From assembly GCA_900660155.1 (NCBI GenBank), contig CABFPE010000217.1, forward strand, positions 541,189 to 605,188: a DNA stretch of 64,000 nucleotides, written 5' to 3'. Every line of letters starts with the position of its first letter. Position 1 is the first letter of the stretch. The position numbers were made by a program, and so were the translations under genes. The notes below the pieces were generated by a model. The model searched no databases and was not told the origin of the DNA. It saw nothing but the letters and a program-made list of their open reading frames with translations. Positions 44,227-57,086 of the stretch are shown piece after piece. This stretch comes from Hofstenia miamia. Lineage: Eukaryota; Xenacoelomorpha; Acoela; Hofsteniidae.

Positions 44227-46741
44227 ATTATTGGGAAGAATCTAAAATGCCTTTGTATATGTGTGCTTAAATAATATGTATAAAATGAGGCTATTGCATC
44301 TATTTAGGTAGTTTTCAGATTATCTTGCATTTCTATTTTCACGCAAGATATATCTTTTGCAACAAACTTTAAACTTAGATAAAGGAAAATTAATGCAAAA
44401 ATTCAATAATTGAGTACTCTTTTGATGACCGCTTCAACATGTTGAGGATTTGTGAGAAAAGAGCCTTAAATTTCTGAGTTCAGTGGTTTAAAAGTTTTCC
44501 TCTACAATTTTCCATAGTTTTTCTATATTTGAGGACTTCCTAGCGTCATTTTCTTCTCAATAATATTCCAACTTTCTCAATAATGTTGAGGTGAAAAGAT
44601 TCAGAGGGAGAAGCGTGAAGAGAAATACCGCTTCATCTTCCACGAAGAACTTCACAGTATTGTCGAGCATCCTACGTACCAAGGATTCTACTGATTTTCT
44701 CAGATCTATGCTCAGAGTAAACACCCAACTACTACGCAAGAACCTCACATGTTAACGTTTTGGTTGGGCACAGTGGATTATAATTGCTTGCTGTTATATA
44801 TATATATATATGTTACATATTCCCTTCAACCAATGTGCTGCTTAAATTTGCCATCTTCGCTGAATTTTACTTTGGTCTACTTCTTTCCTAGGCCTTGATG
44901 GACTCTCTTGCACCATGCAAGTAAATTCTTCACTTGCTTACTCGCTGGCCAAATATTAGGGATAGTTTGGTTTCTTAGAAGCCTATCTATCCAATAGACT
45001 GTTATTACAAACTTCACAGCAAAATGTGCAACTAAAATAAACCAGCAAATATGTTAGCAAATAATTTAATAAAGCCAATGGATATATTTTAGAGGCAATT
45101 TTTAGAAATATATCTTTTATGTAATAATGTCTCGTTTCATTGGAAAAATATATAATATTCGTAGTTAAATGAACGAAATCACACGCAATGTCATTTTAGG
45201 GTCTTAGCCTTGTTTCAAATTTTTATAAATTTTTCTTGTCCAAGTCTTGCTGCTCAACAGTTTCAACTCGTTATTGGGTGAGATAATTACTGAAAAAACA
45301 TTTAAAAATCACACATACACTTGCTAACTTAGAAGTTCTCCAAACCAATAGAGTACAAGAATGTATATCAAATCGCTTAGCAAATACATAAATTTATTAT
45401 TATTAAAGACCATTGTGTAATTTGATTATTTTATGACAATACTGCAAAACATTGACTTTGTTAGTCCCTTTTATGATAAAAAACTTCATATGTTATTCAT
45501 AGTTGTGTAGATTTTGAATTTTTCAAGGGGTCAAATTGAACATTGAGTTGTGGGGCAACATTTATGAACAGCTTCGCCTTCTGATTGACAGGTTTTGCCT
45601 TGAGTTCCATTGCAAAATATTCTCACTTAATTGTTATTGCATACACAGTAATTTTAGACCATATTTTGTAAACATATATGTGAAAAAACATAGATTATTT
45701 GAGAATGTGTGTTATCATAGCTATAAATAGAAATTTTCAAATTCAAATTTGCATATTGATATTTCTAAAAATTCTACGCATATGAAGATACAATTTTTGG
45801 GTTTGCCAAGCGATTTGATTTTTGCTTTGTGTTACATGCCTGTATTTTTATGGAGAGCCTTTTTTTTAAGGTAATTTACAGGGAAAAAGAATGGAAATTA
45901 AATCGCTGTTTATAAATTAAGACACGTTGATCTTTTGGAGAATATCAAAGTTGAAACAAAATGCTAAGAATTGTGTTCAATACTTTGTCCATCTCTGTTC
46001 AAAATCAAACAGTTTCACTCTTATATATTTCAAAATTTATCTAAGCATTTAATTGTTAAATAAACAAAAATTATGTGACTTTCTTCAATGAGAATATGTG
46101 ATCGTGTTCTTTGATGAATTATTAATCCTCACAGTTTATGAAAATTCAAAAGTACCGACATTTGTGTTATAGAAAAGAATATTAGTTTTTGATAACTTTT
46201 ACGAAATTGGACATTCAAACAAATTCTTAGAGAAATAGTATGTCTGAGTTCAGCGTTCTTACATTTTCGCTTGTTTGCCCATAAATTTAATTAATTATTC
46301 AGCTATATCCATATGTTCTGTTCTATAAAAGAAAATCTTTTTGTAATTAAGCGATTAGCCATGATATTTCGCACTCCAATAGTAGCAAGAACATATAATA
46401 TATAGCTTACTGCAGAGTATTTGTAATGATATATAATGAACATATGTAGGTATTTTTACGTTGGTTATTCGTAAACTTAAAACTTGAAAACAAATTTATA
46501 TAATTTATTAGTGTATAACACTGAAACATTCTGTTAATTAACTGATATAGAAAACCCTATTAAGGATTCTACACGAGTACTGAGTGTCATGAGGGGAGAG
46601 GTTGAGACCAAGCAGCAGGGACCTAGCCGGGTGAAATTCTTAAGTTAGGGCCAAAAAAGGTAGCCAGAAAATTGAGTTTGGTCATGTGAAACTTCACTGC
46701 AGGATGGTCACTTTGATCAAGCTGAAAAAAGATTTACATGG
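44227..46741. other. Gene-free AT-rich stretch
   Basis: About 2.5 kb with a short (TA)n at 44795-44811 and no supported gene. A GC-richer patch at 46560-46720 is not recognised. Confidence 0.5.
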
Positions 46742-46749
46742 GATTACGG

Positions 46750-47135
46750 CAGTCTTGTCAACTAGCCGTAATTTCTAAGCTCGGCTCGTTTAAATTTTGA
46801 GTAAGTTCTACTCGGCTCGGCTCGCCACAGAAAATCTTTCAATGAGGCTCTTTTCAACTCGGTATTTTTCTTAAAAATATTGTGCGCTCAGAATTTTTTA
46901 AATTGCTCTTCCTATTATTTAATAAACATTTCTAAAATACGATTATAAGTAAGGAATATTGAATGAAAAAATACGAAAAATCTGCATAATCAAATTAACA
47001 AGCAGCACTATAAATTTGGTTTTCTTAAGAACGGTTTGTTTTGGGCTCGTTGTATATCCAATACTCTGCTCAAGCTCGGCTCGGCTCGGCTCGGCTCATC
47101 TCGGCTCGTTAGATGCTAGCTCGTTGACGAGTCTG
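46750..47135. mobile_element. hAT-type MITE, 386 bp, perfect target duplication (family copy 2)
   Basis: Ends CAGTCTTGTCAACTAGCC (46750) and, on the other strand from 47135, CAGACTCGTCAACGAGCT. They are flanked by identical GATTACGG at 46742-46749 and 47136-47143. Subterminal GGCTCGGCTCGG arrays sit inside both ends (46780-46830 and 47070-47105). The interior matches the copy at 9313-9624. There is no coding capacity. Confidence 0.92.
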
Positions 47136-47143
47136 GATTACGG

Positions 47144-49719
47144 TGTTAATTGCATTATTTATTAACAAGTATGTATTAATTTTTAAATTAATATATGTAT
47201 TGCTATTTATCAGAAAGAGAGATTTTATTGAGGAGAGATAATTAAATGATATTGATATTCAATTTGCAAAAGAGGGAGTAGGGGGCAGGCCCCTCCTAGC
47301 CTACCTTTCCACATCACTGCTGTACAGATTTCTAACGAGAATTTGAGAATTAACAAATATATCCAGTTAATTTTCGAAAGTTTTTCAATAATTTATCTAA
47401 ATGTTGAAATTCTCCGCCAAGACTTCTCGTTATCTTCATCCCCAATTGGTTTTAATTGTTTAAAAATGAATTGACATTTGACAGTAAATCTCGAGTATTG
47501 TCTCATTTTCGCGATAGCAATGATTGAAGCCTGAGTATATGACATGTGTTTAGTAGAGTTAATTAATAAAATATGCTAACGATGTAAAGACCCAATTTTC
47601 AATGATGTTAAGGACTTCGTTGTGAGATGAAATTAACTGAAACCTAAGTCCTTCAAGAAACACATGACCATATACCACTTTGAAGCTATAAGACAGTGCG
47701 TTTGCTAATTAACTATATCATATGATTACTCAGACATGCATTTACTATTTCAAGTTCTGAGCTAAATTTTAAAGGAGTGCAATTTTGGCTAGTTATTCAT
47801 AATACTGTTTCATTCAATTGGAAAAATGTTACAAATATTTTGTATGGAGCCATCGAAAATCTTTGGATGATATTTAACTCAGAATTATAAGTTTATCTAT
47901 TTTTTCGTTGACGAGAATGAAATGAACTGTTTTACGTCACGATAATGTTCATGTTTTGAGTGTAACCATAAATTCAGGACTAGAATAACAATTGTGCCTT
48001 AGAAAATAACTTTAATGGAGACCCTTCATTTAAGATATCACACAATAATAAATTCAAGTAGCTTGCGTTAGATGAATCGTTGAAGAACAAATGGAATCAT
48101 TCTACTTTTAAGTCATTTTTCTAGTGTTTAATTGAAACTATAAACTACATTGCTTTTTGCTAACAGCATCAATTCTAATTGCCATCGAAAGTTGTAAGTT
48201 TATTTAGAAATGCACTTTGAATTAAGTTTTTTTAAAGTATAAATAAGTGCTTGCTTGATGATGAGCTCCCTGTATTCATAGACATTAACCTGTGGGGGAT
48301 ATAACGAACTTTCTCAGAGTATTTCTCAATTAGAAATATTCCAGGCATGGAATTATATAATATTAAAGATTAATCCAGTAGTACTGTATCAAATAAATTT
48401 GTTGAATGTTTTAAATTCTGTCTTCATTACTTACTTCTTTCTCTATTGTAAACAAATTAAGTGGCTTCCCTTAGATTTGGATAATTGCTAATTGTTATTT
48501 TTAAAAGAAAATCATTGGCTAGAAGTTATTGACGAAAACACTTCATGACGTTTGCTTGTAAAAGCTTTTCATCAATTTGCAAAGTTATGAAAAATGACTG
48601 AATGTAAAGGTTTTTGCATATATCTTAGTGCACAGAAATGCTTAATCCCCCTACCTCAAAGTAAATTTTGGCTCAATTGAGTTCTTATATATAATCAATA
48701 TCTTACAATGAGCTATTATAAGTAACAGATATTTTCGAGTTTTGTTTCTTCAATTTTTTGAATCTAAATAAACAGATTTTACAGTGATCAGAGCTGGAAA
48801 TCTGTCTGCATTGTGAAGCCTTGTTCGGATTTTATCAATTTGGACCTGTTCCATATATAATCTTACCCACGACCATTCAAAACCCATTTCGGAAAATAAG
48901 TTTAATTTTAAATGCTCCAAGATACAACTTCTTTCATTATAGGTACCTGGCTAAATATTATAAGTTTTGGTGCATTGCTCTAGAGTTTTTAAAGAAATAA
49001 AGAAATTAAAAAATGAATGGATAATATTCCCCAACATGCACAATAGAAACAAAAAATAATTTATAATTCGATTCACTTGCCCAATTAGATCCGCATCCCG
49101 CTTCCAACTCTATTAATGGCATTGTAATTTTTCAATGCTGTTTACATTTATCCTACTATACAACAATTTTCAAACCTTCAAAGCACATTAAAGTGCACCA
49201 ATTTAGTCTTTCACATGTAATTTTAACAAACATGACCTTTCACTAAAATATCAAAAAGCACAATTTAATTGGTCTATATTAGTTAAAAATATATTTTGAT
49301 TTTTGCAAATGTCTGCTTGCCACATAAGTGAAAAATTTTGTCATTAACCCTCCGATATCTCACTCTTCTTAAAAATGAACTTAAAATATTTTTCATGAGA
49401 GAATGATTCAAAACTGCTAATGCGTTCCGCATCTTGACCTTAAAAGACATATCAATTAGCCTTCGGCATTACTAAACAATTCTGCTAAATTTATTGCTGC
49501 TATTTTAATAACAGTAAAAAATATTTACCAATCGGAATCTATTAATCTAGAATTTAATTTTTACATCTATTAAAAGATTAAAATTTCTTAAATTTCTGAC
49601 TCTCACTTTGGCATCGAATGATATCTTGTGAGCTTATTAAGATGCACAAATGAAAACCTTAACAAAACCCAAAACTATAATACTTTTAACCCTATATCCA
49701 CTAGCGTTACTTAAAGTAA
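47144..49719. other. Gene-free AT-rich stretch
   Basis: No supported gene. A G/C-rich spot at 47277-47325 (GGGGGCAGGCCCCTCC) is discussed under rejected items. Confidence 0.5.
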
Positions 49720-50060
49720 CAAATCGCTTAGTCCACATTTTTGAACAATTTTATCCAAGAGTGTCAAGAGATATTGAAAGCCTTTGATGGTCTCATCCAT
49801 GGCCTAGTGGGCACTGATGAAATTATAATGATGAAGTTTCCTGAAAGAATTATTTGTGCGCCTGAAGTATATAAAAAATAAACTTTTTTCAATGATAAAT
49901 CCGATTTTTTTTCAAAAAATTCAAATTCTTATCAGACCTAGTGCTCAGATAATGAATCCGTTTAATACTCATGGGAACAGCAACTACCCTTATAAAATAT
50001 TTTGCTTTCTGGCGTAACGCAGAAACTGTCGCGTCATGAATTAAATTCGAAAAGAAAAAG
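49720..50060. repeat. Unclassified dispersed repeat, copy 2 (mate 42640-42965)
   Basis: Diverged same-orientation copy of 42640-42965. Shared blocks include AAATCGCTTAG, TTTATCCAAGAG, GAGATATTGAAAGC, GCGCCTGAAGT, CCTAGTGCTCAGAT and CATGGGAACAGCAACT. The minus-strand frame at 49889-50074 overlaps it. Confidence 0.65.
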
Positions 50061-53000
50061 GAGACAATTCTCAATCTTGTGGTGTATTAGATTTTAAATA
50101 TCGTCATTAGCCTGGGAGTTATAAGAGTTTAATTTTTTTGAGGAAAACATATCACATTTTAAGAAATTCCTAATGGACTTTTCTTTCGTAATGATTCAGA
50201 ATACAGGTTTTGTTTCTAACCTCGAAGTTAGAAACCTTCCAAATTTATGACTGAAGCTCAAAATAAAGTACTGGAAGCAAAATTAGCAAGACGCAGGTGA
50301 CAGTGCGTCACCCCGTGACACTTTCCGATTCCGAAAAATATATTTCATTTGCAGAAGACGTTAGTAACCGTAAATGTCATTTTTTCAATTATATTCAATC
50401 CGAAAATGACATTTAATTTCCAGATTTGATTGTTCTTGATCCAATAAATGATTACAAATTCGTAAGTGTTACATTGCATTTCCCGAAGGAGAGGAGCTAC
50501 ATATTGGATGGCGAGCGGCTAGCTCTGCTAAAATTTTAACATCAGATAATTTAGCACATTAGGAAATATATTATATTAATATCTCAGTTGAGCTTAATGT
50601 AATATTTACTAGTCAATTCATTTCACTTTAAATGATATGTATTCGCAATAAATCTTTGGGAAATATAGCCCTTTAATGTATCTCGAAAGTATCCAAGAAT
50701 ATAGAGCGCCCTGAACTTTGCAAGATTGAAGCTCGACTATATTGGGTGGTGTAGAAAGAGAAGTAGTAGTAGTATTTGTAGTAGAAGAAGAGGAAAAAAA
50801 GAAGGAAAGACGTTAATGTTTCAAATTAAAACACAAATCTTAGCAGATTTAAACTCTTTAATTTTATAAGAATTTTTTTATGATATTCAAAATGCTCAAA
50901 ATTTACAAATTATTTAAGAATAAACTTGAGCCTTAAAATATTAATTCACATATGTCTCAAAAGCTAATATACTAAGATATTGGTAAATTCTCCGTTTTAT
51001 GTGTTTTTTATACTAACATTATTATATTTTTTCTTGGTTTTTCACCCATTTAACGTTCAAAGTGCTTCTTTATATGGGTCAAAAATTGTTTTTTCATAAT
51101 TCCTGTCTCTTAAGTTTTGTTTGCATAGAAATTTTGACCCTTCTAATAATAATAACTCCAATTCGTTGCTGTTTATACTATTTGACCTCAAGAAATTTAA
51201 GAAACATTTAAGAACATTTTTGTCTCATATTGACTGAATATTTAAGAATCATTGAGACTTGGCTTGGTTTATGTATATTCTTTTAAGAAAGAAAGAGTGT
51301 ATTAACATACATGTAAAAGAAACATACAAAATAATGCACTTTAATAAATGGACTGGGAGTAGTTAATACCTTTCATCTTTATAATACAAGCTAAGATGTT
51401 TATCTAAATATAATTTTGCATACATGCACAATCTTTCTGTTTGTTGTAATCATTTGAATAACTTCTTTAATTGCATCATATTTCAGATAGCTTTTTAAAC
51501 ATAATTCTAAAAGAAACTATGTAAATAATTCACTATGGAAATATGGAATGATACTACTAATGTATAACAATTTGAATTGTTGCTTTAAATTAGAATAAAT
51601 TTAATTTATACACTTCCCCTACATGTGTCAAGAGTCTTATGAATTTACAAGATCAGTGTGAATTACGTCCAAATTTGCTTTCAGTAACATCAATGACATA
51701 ATAGAAAAATGAATACATTTACTATTTGGAAATCAAATTGTAAAGTATATTCATTAGAAGAAAATATGTAAGAGATATTGAATGATTACTTTGTGATTTC
51801 TATGAAGGGAAGGTACACTTTGATTTAAGCTTGCACTCTTTTCTATATTTAGTCATAATCAGACCAAATATTTGTACCATTGATATTAACACTTGGTTCT
51901 CCAGCCAAAGCTGTTGCTCAACTAAGTCCGAGTTATCGTCAACTCAACTAACTCTTTTTAGCCTTCGTTCATTGTCAGCAAAAACGAAGCGACTAGGTCA
52001 TTCCACTCGAAATTGGCTTATATATTTGGCTGGCCGGCGAAATTCTGATCTATATTATATTAGCCTTTGTATTATTAAAACAAAGAGAACCTTCCCGTAA
52101 TAGGCACAAGACCAAATATTGCATTGTTAAGCAAGGTTAAAAATAATAGATCACCATTGGACATAGTTCTCATTAGTGCATACCTTAAATAATTAAATTT
52201 ATCGTATTTTAAATGTACAATATGAAATATACTGCTTTTCATTGAATGCAGTAAATTTCGTCGTTTTTAATTTTATTAACAAACGCATTACAATAGTTGC
52301 TTTGAGGACGGCTTTCATTTAAATTTAATTCTAGAAATATATTGATGAAACGGCATTTGTTGAAAAGGAACCGTTAAATCTTATTATATACTGATTCACA
52401 TGAAATGTTTCGGTTTTCTTTTTTGTACTTAATTGTTTTTAAACACAATTAACGAGCCATAGTAATCAAAACATAAATGCCTAAATTTCAGCACAAAATT
52501 TTGCCTATACTGCATAAATAAGTAAATAAATAAATAAATAATGAAAACATGCTTTATGTCCATTAAATACAAAGTTGAAAATTGGAAAGTAAATAGGAAA
52601 GAATAACAAAAACAAACAAAGCCAAATTTCCAAAAGCAATTCACCTATAAGCAAGTTAGGAAGACCTCGAAGTGTCCCGGGGCAAATTGGTAACAAGGAA
52701 ACGAAGAGGAACAGGGATAAACGAATTTTGATAGTGAGATAAATTTATTCTATCTATAATTTGTGAATGAAATGAAGAAAACGTAACTCCCACACTTGTT
52801 TATAACTTAATCTAAGTATGTTGGTAGCATGAGGAGGTTATATTGTAGTGTGGAATATTGGCATTGAAGCATTAAGTTCACGGTTGCCTGTATTACGTAT
52901 CGATTATTTCTTCCAAACAACAATAAGATATACTGAAGAAATTAGATAACAGTATTTCATTTTGCCTTGATGACTTTGGAATTACAAAGACAAAAGATAC

Positions 53001-53468
53001 ATTTCCATGTCTTAATTCTATTATCTTAATTATTGGAAAATTGACAGGGGAGATGTGTCCATATAGAAATAAATGAAAGGTTTTGCAGTGAATAATGCAA
53101 AAACAATGCTGGAAGTGAATCAATGAAAAGAGACCCAATGCAACTCCACTCGATTCACTGTAGGATAATAATTTTCTCAAAATTAGTAATGGCTAATTCA
53201 AAATTTCCCATTAAGCGTATATAGTAATCTGTACATTTTTCTACCATTTTTGCTAGGCCTAATTTAATATTATTTACCAGATCAAACCTGGACTTGCACC
53301 GGACACTGACCCGCTTTTATATCATTCTTATTTTTAATGTTTGGCTTTGGAGCCTTTTTGGACCTGGTCAAACATTCTAACAGTTTTAACTGTGTGACCG
53401 CAGCTATTGGTGTTCATAAATTTTTTGATCAGTCGAGCCTACAGTCTGTATAAGAGTATCTACATTTA
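50061..53468. other. Gene-free AT-rich stretch
   Basis: About 3.4 kb. It contains a purine-rich AGT/AGA run at 50757-50812 and an (AAAT)n at 52514-52541. A GC-richer piece at 51900-52055 is open on the plus strand (51831-52100, 89 codons) without any motif that I recognise. Confidence 0.5.
52514..52541. repeat. (AAAT)n microsatellite
   Basis: Six to seven TAAA units with one TAAG interruption. Confidence 0.9.
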
Positions 53469-53990
53469 CGAGGTGTGTTGGAAAAGCAACGAGGCTTTTC
53501 ACAATATTTTATGTCAAATAATAAATCTAAGCTACAACACGTTCTCTTTAATGCATTCTCCCTTGAATCTAACTGACTTGCCATCCTTTGATATGCTTGT
53601 CTTTTCTCATGCACTAATCGCATTAATCGCCGCAGAATGTTTTATGAACAATTCCACTTACATGAAAAAAGTGATCAACATCACTTTGACATTGGACGTT
53701 GGTCTCTTCCACTCCAAATTCTGTTACTTGGTGAGTGGATCATCCTCAAAGATCCATGGCTCGTCACCTATAATTGCTCTACTTAGCAATTCTGAATCTG
53801 TCTCAAGCATTTTCAGGAAGTCTCGCCATATTTCAACATGCTTTTCCTTTTTCTTCAGCAGTCAGTAATCTTAGTACCATTTTTGCACATACCTTTCTCA
53901 TCCACAACACTTTCGTAATGATTGTTCATATTCAGCTGACTTGTAATCATTCTTTCAGTACGCAACTTCTTGCTCACTCTCAATTTTTTC
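53469..53990 (-). pseudogene. Mariner-like transposase pseudogene with internal deletion
   Basis: Minus strand. From about 53970 the pieces read SQLNMNNHYESVVDEKGMCK and NGTKITD (the helix-turn-helix to linker region; intact relatives read roughly LGMRKVCAKMVPKLLT). Then EIWRDFLKMLETDSELLSR, IIGDEPWIFEDDPLTK (the GDE-W block with the first catalytic Asp), a stop, and NVKVMLITFF, another mariner hallmark. The segment with the second and third catalytic acids is missing. Sequence resumes near the C-terminus (KDGKSVRFKGECIKENVL) and ends at a mariner-like terminal repeat, CGAGGTGTGTTGGAAAAGCA, starting at 53469 beside TA 53467-53468. Frameshifts and stops are frequent, so it is clearly inactive. 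I did not find the other terminal repeat. Confidence 0.8.
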
Positions 53991-54060
53991 TTCTGTTTTG
54001 CTAGTAAATAGCCTACCACTTCCAAGTCTGTAGTATTTTTCAATATTCTCTCTTACTTCC

Positions 54061-56990
54061 CTGAACAATTTGTGCTACTCAAAAACTCAACATTTTAAAA
54101 TTGCTACATTTCCATAGACCTACTGGAGTAGACCAAAAATCTCTGTTGGAGTTTTTTGAAGTTTAGCAAGAAATTTCAAGATGATTTTTTACTGTGTTGG
54201 GCCCGAAAAAGGCTTGCCCGATCCTAGGTTAAATCTAGCTCCGGTTCTAGAATAGACCTTATGCAAATGTTTGCTAACACAGCATAGACCCACTTAAATC
54301 CTGACTCGGTTTACACCTTTGGACCAGATGTGACCCGATCCTACCCCAACTCAGCCCACTTGATGTTTCTGCTAATATAAACTGGTACAGATCTGCTAAA
54401 TATTCAGAATAATAAATGTTTGGAGGTACTTTGCTCGGCCCAATTTTACCTCCTGATGATGAAAATCTCCATTAAATGATGTTGAAAAATAACATGTATT
54501 GCAAACTTTTTCAGCAGCCCATGCCACTTAGTGCACTTAGGAATCAGTTAATTACACGCTTTTACCACAACTTAAGTCTTTGTACGTGCTGCATATATGT
54601 AAGTTTTGATCAATTTTGAATAAATTTAATAATTTCATATAATAATAATAATAATAATACGATATTGGTTGAAAAATCCCCTGCATACGTCCTCGTTATT
54701 TGTTCACCCAAACTATTAAATCAAGAAAACAAATCGCTATCATTTATTCGTATTTAAAAAAAAATTGTAAACCACATTGTCACTAATGGAAGGAAAGCAG
54801 CATTATAGGCATGCCAATCAAAACATGGAGGTCAATACTCTTACTATTGTGTTTTAACTTTTGTTGAGTCTTACTTTCTATGTCAGAGATATAGTTTGTC
54901 AAGATTGCATGTACATAATCATTTACACATTTATGGTTTAGATAATAAATAATGTTTAATATTCTTAGAATTATCTTTTGGATAAAAAATCGAAAAAAGT
55001 CATCATCTTACCATAATGAAGTAAGAAATTTGATTCTTGCAGTTCAAATAGTTTGGTTTAAGCTCTAATTTTGTGAATATATAATTTTGAGTGGGTTTAT
55101 TGGTATATCATGCATTTTAAGCTTATTTCCCTCATAATTTATATGTGGGTCCTTTACATTCAAATTGTGTGTCCCGTTAAATAAAAATTTTTTTTTTCAA
55201 AGAAAATGGAATTTTCAAAATGTGATTTTGGTTTTGAGGTTTTCCCAATGTTATATCTTTTTTTCTACGAAAGTATTCATGTATTTTTTTCAATTCTCAG
55301 AAATTGCCTAAAATGTAAATTTTATTCTTTTTGTTGAAAAAATGAAATATGTTTCCATTACACAAATTTGAAGCAGCATATAATTAATTATAATGTATTG
55401 ACAAGAGCATAACAATACAGTTTAACATTAGAATAAGGCAATGCTTCATGTAAACTGTTCTAATGAGATCTATTCCATTACCTATACTAAGTATATGACA
55501 AAATTATGTGGGTTCCTTAGTTCGAATTATCCGTTAGATATGAGCACACGCACTGATTTCTTTCAAAATATTTCAATAATTGACTAGTAAAGTAATTTGG
55601 AATGTATCATACTGCAATTTAGATCTCTAAACTGAAGTCTTTAATTGTTTCTTTTCAATGTCGCCAAAATTGATAATGACCACACACGCTCGAAATTTAA
55701 AAGCTATCAAAAATTCAATACACTGATAAGTATATCCAGCTTATGTGTTATAGCTTTGATGGAAATTGTACAAACAGAATAATAATTTTTGCCGAGAGAG
55801 ATAAATTATTGATTTTTATAATTTATAACAAGTGTTGTTAAATATTAATCTATCCAAATGATAAATTACTCAATTATTGATGTCGCTGGGACAATGTCTG
55901 TGATATTAATTGGTTTTTGTAGCTAACAGAGCGTTTGCAAACGTCATTTTATTTTGCCAGCCCCCTTTCTAATAATACCTAGATCCACCATGTCTCGCGA
56001 AGATGATTATAGTAGTTATTAGCATTCCCAAACGCATGAACGCACATAATATAACAACCATTATATTAAATTGTAGAGCTAATAAAGGTGCTTCAGTTGA
56101 GTTGATATTACTCTCAAAGTCCCAAATGCTATGCATAACTTCTTGTCGGCATATGTATTTTTTAAAGCCTCTTAGTTATAGTAGAAGCTTAAGGGACCTT
56201 ATTTCTCACATTACATTTCAAATATAAACTTGCAAAAAATAATAAGAATAATTGCCAAATAGCAACAATACATTTATTAGACACAAGCACTAAATTAGAA
56301 AAGTTAGGTTAGAGCATATTTTTAATAAAGAAAAAAAATTTAAAATATATATTTTAACGTAACCTATAAGATGGACCATCAAAAATTATAGTGTTCTATT
56401 CAACATCTGCTCACAAATTGTAAGAAAAGCAACTAGAAGTAGCTAGACATTGGAAATTAACCTTAAATTGTCCAGAAATATTTCCTATGGCTCCTAAAAA
56501 TATATTATATGATTGTAATTCAAAAACGAGTACATATGTCCAAAATCTGAAAAACATCACAGGATACAACAAGACGACTGTCTCCTTTCTAATTTTCATT
56601 TTAAAAGGACCCTCGGACTCGTTACCATTAAAGCACACGATACGGTTCAATGGGCTTGGGTGGTATGTCTACGCAAAAAGACCCGTTATTGTTATGTATG
56701 CTCTCATGGGTTTTAAATTTCCTGAACATTGCGTATGGTGAGAAATTAAAACTTTTTTTAACAATCAGAATTTTCAAAGAAAACTGGAATCATTTCAAGT
56801 ACTTCAAGCGTATCAATCAATTTTAGTACAAAGTTTCCACATGTTCGAGCAGTAGATGCAGATGTCTCCAGATCTCGGATAATTTCCAAATTTCCTAATA
56901 GCCCTGTTAAAATTGTTTGAAAATATTTAAAAAGGTTTGATCTTTTCAAACAGCACACTGCAATTTTATCCGATTCGAATATTAAACAAT

Positions 56991-56992
<2 letters not shown>
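54061..56992. other. Gene-free stretch
   Basis: Includes a GC-richer patch at 54195-54365 rich in CCCGATCC/GACCCGATCC words, suggestive of element subterminal DNA, and a (TAA)n at 54639-54658. The 84-codon frame at 56487-56741 has no recognisable domain. Confidence 0.45.
54639..54658. repeat. (TAA)n microsatellite
   Basis: About seven ATA/TAA units. Confidence 0.9.
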
Positions 56993-57041
<49 letters not shown>

Positions 57042-57086
57042 CAAATTTTCATGTTGATCAGAAAATTTCTTTATATATATATATAT
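56993..57086. repeat. Paired (TA)n microsatellites
   Basis: About 47 bp of TA at 56993-57039 and a second run at 57072-57086 separated by 32 bases. Confidence 0.9.

Noticed and set aside
47277-47325. Possible hAT end (CAGTGATGTGGAAAGG on the minus strand) beside GGGGCCTGCCCCC
   Set aside because: It resembles the GC-rich end of 24514-24951, but there is no partner end and no target duplication.
53407-53868. 153-codon plus-strand open frame considered as a gene
   Set aside because: It is the antisense of the mariner-like transposase pseudogene, whose motifs are clear on the minus strand.
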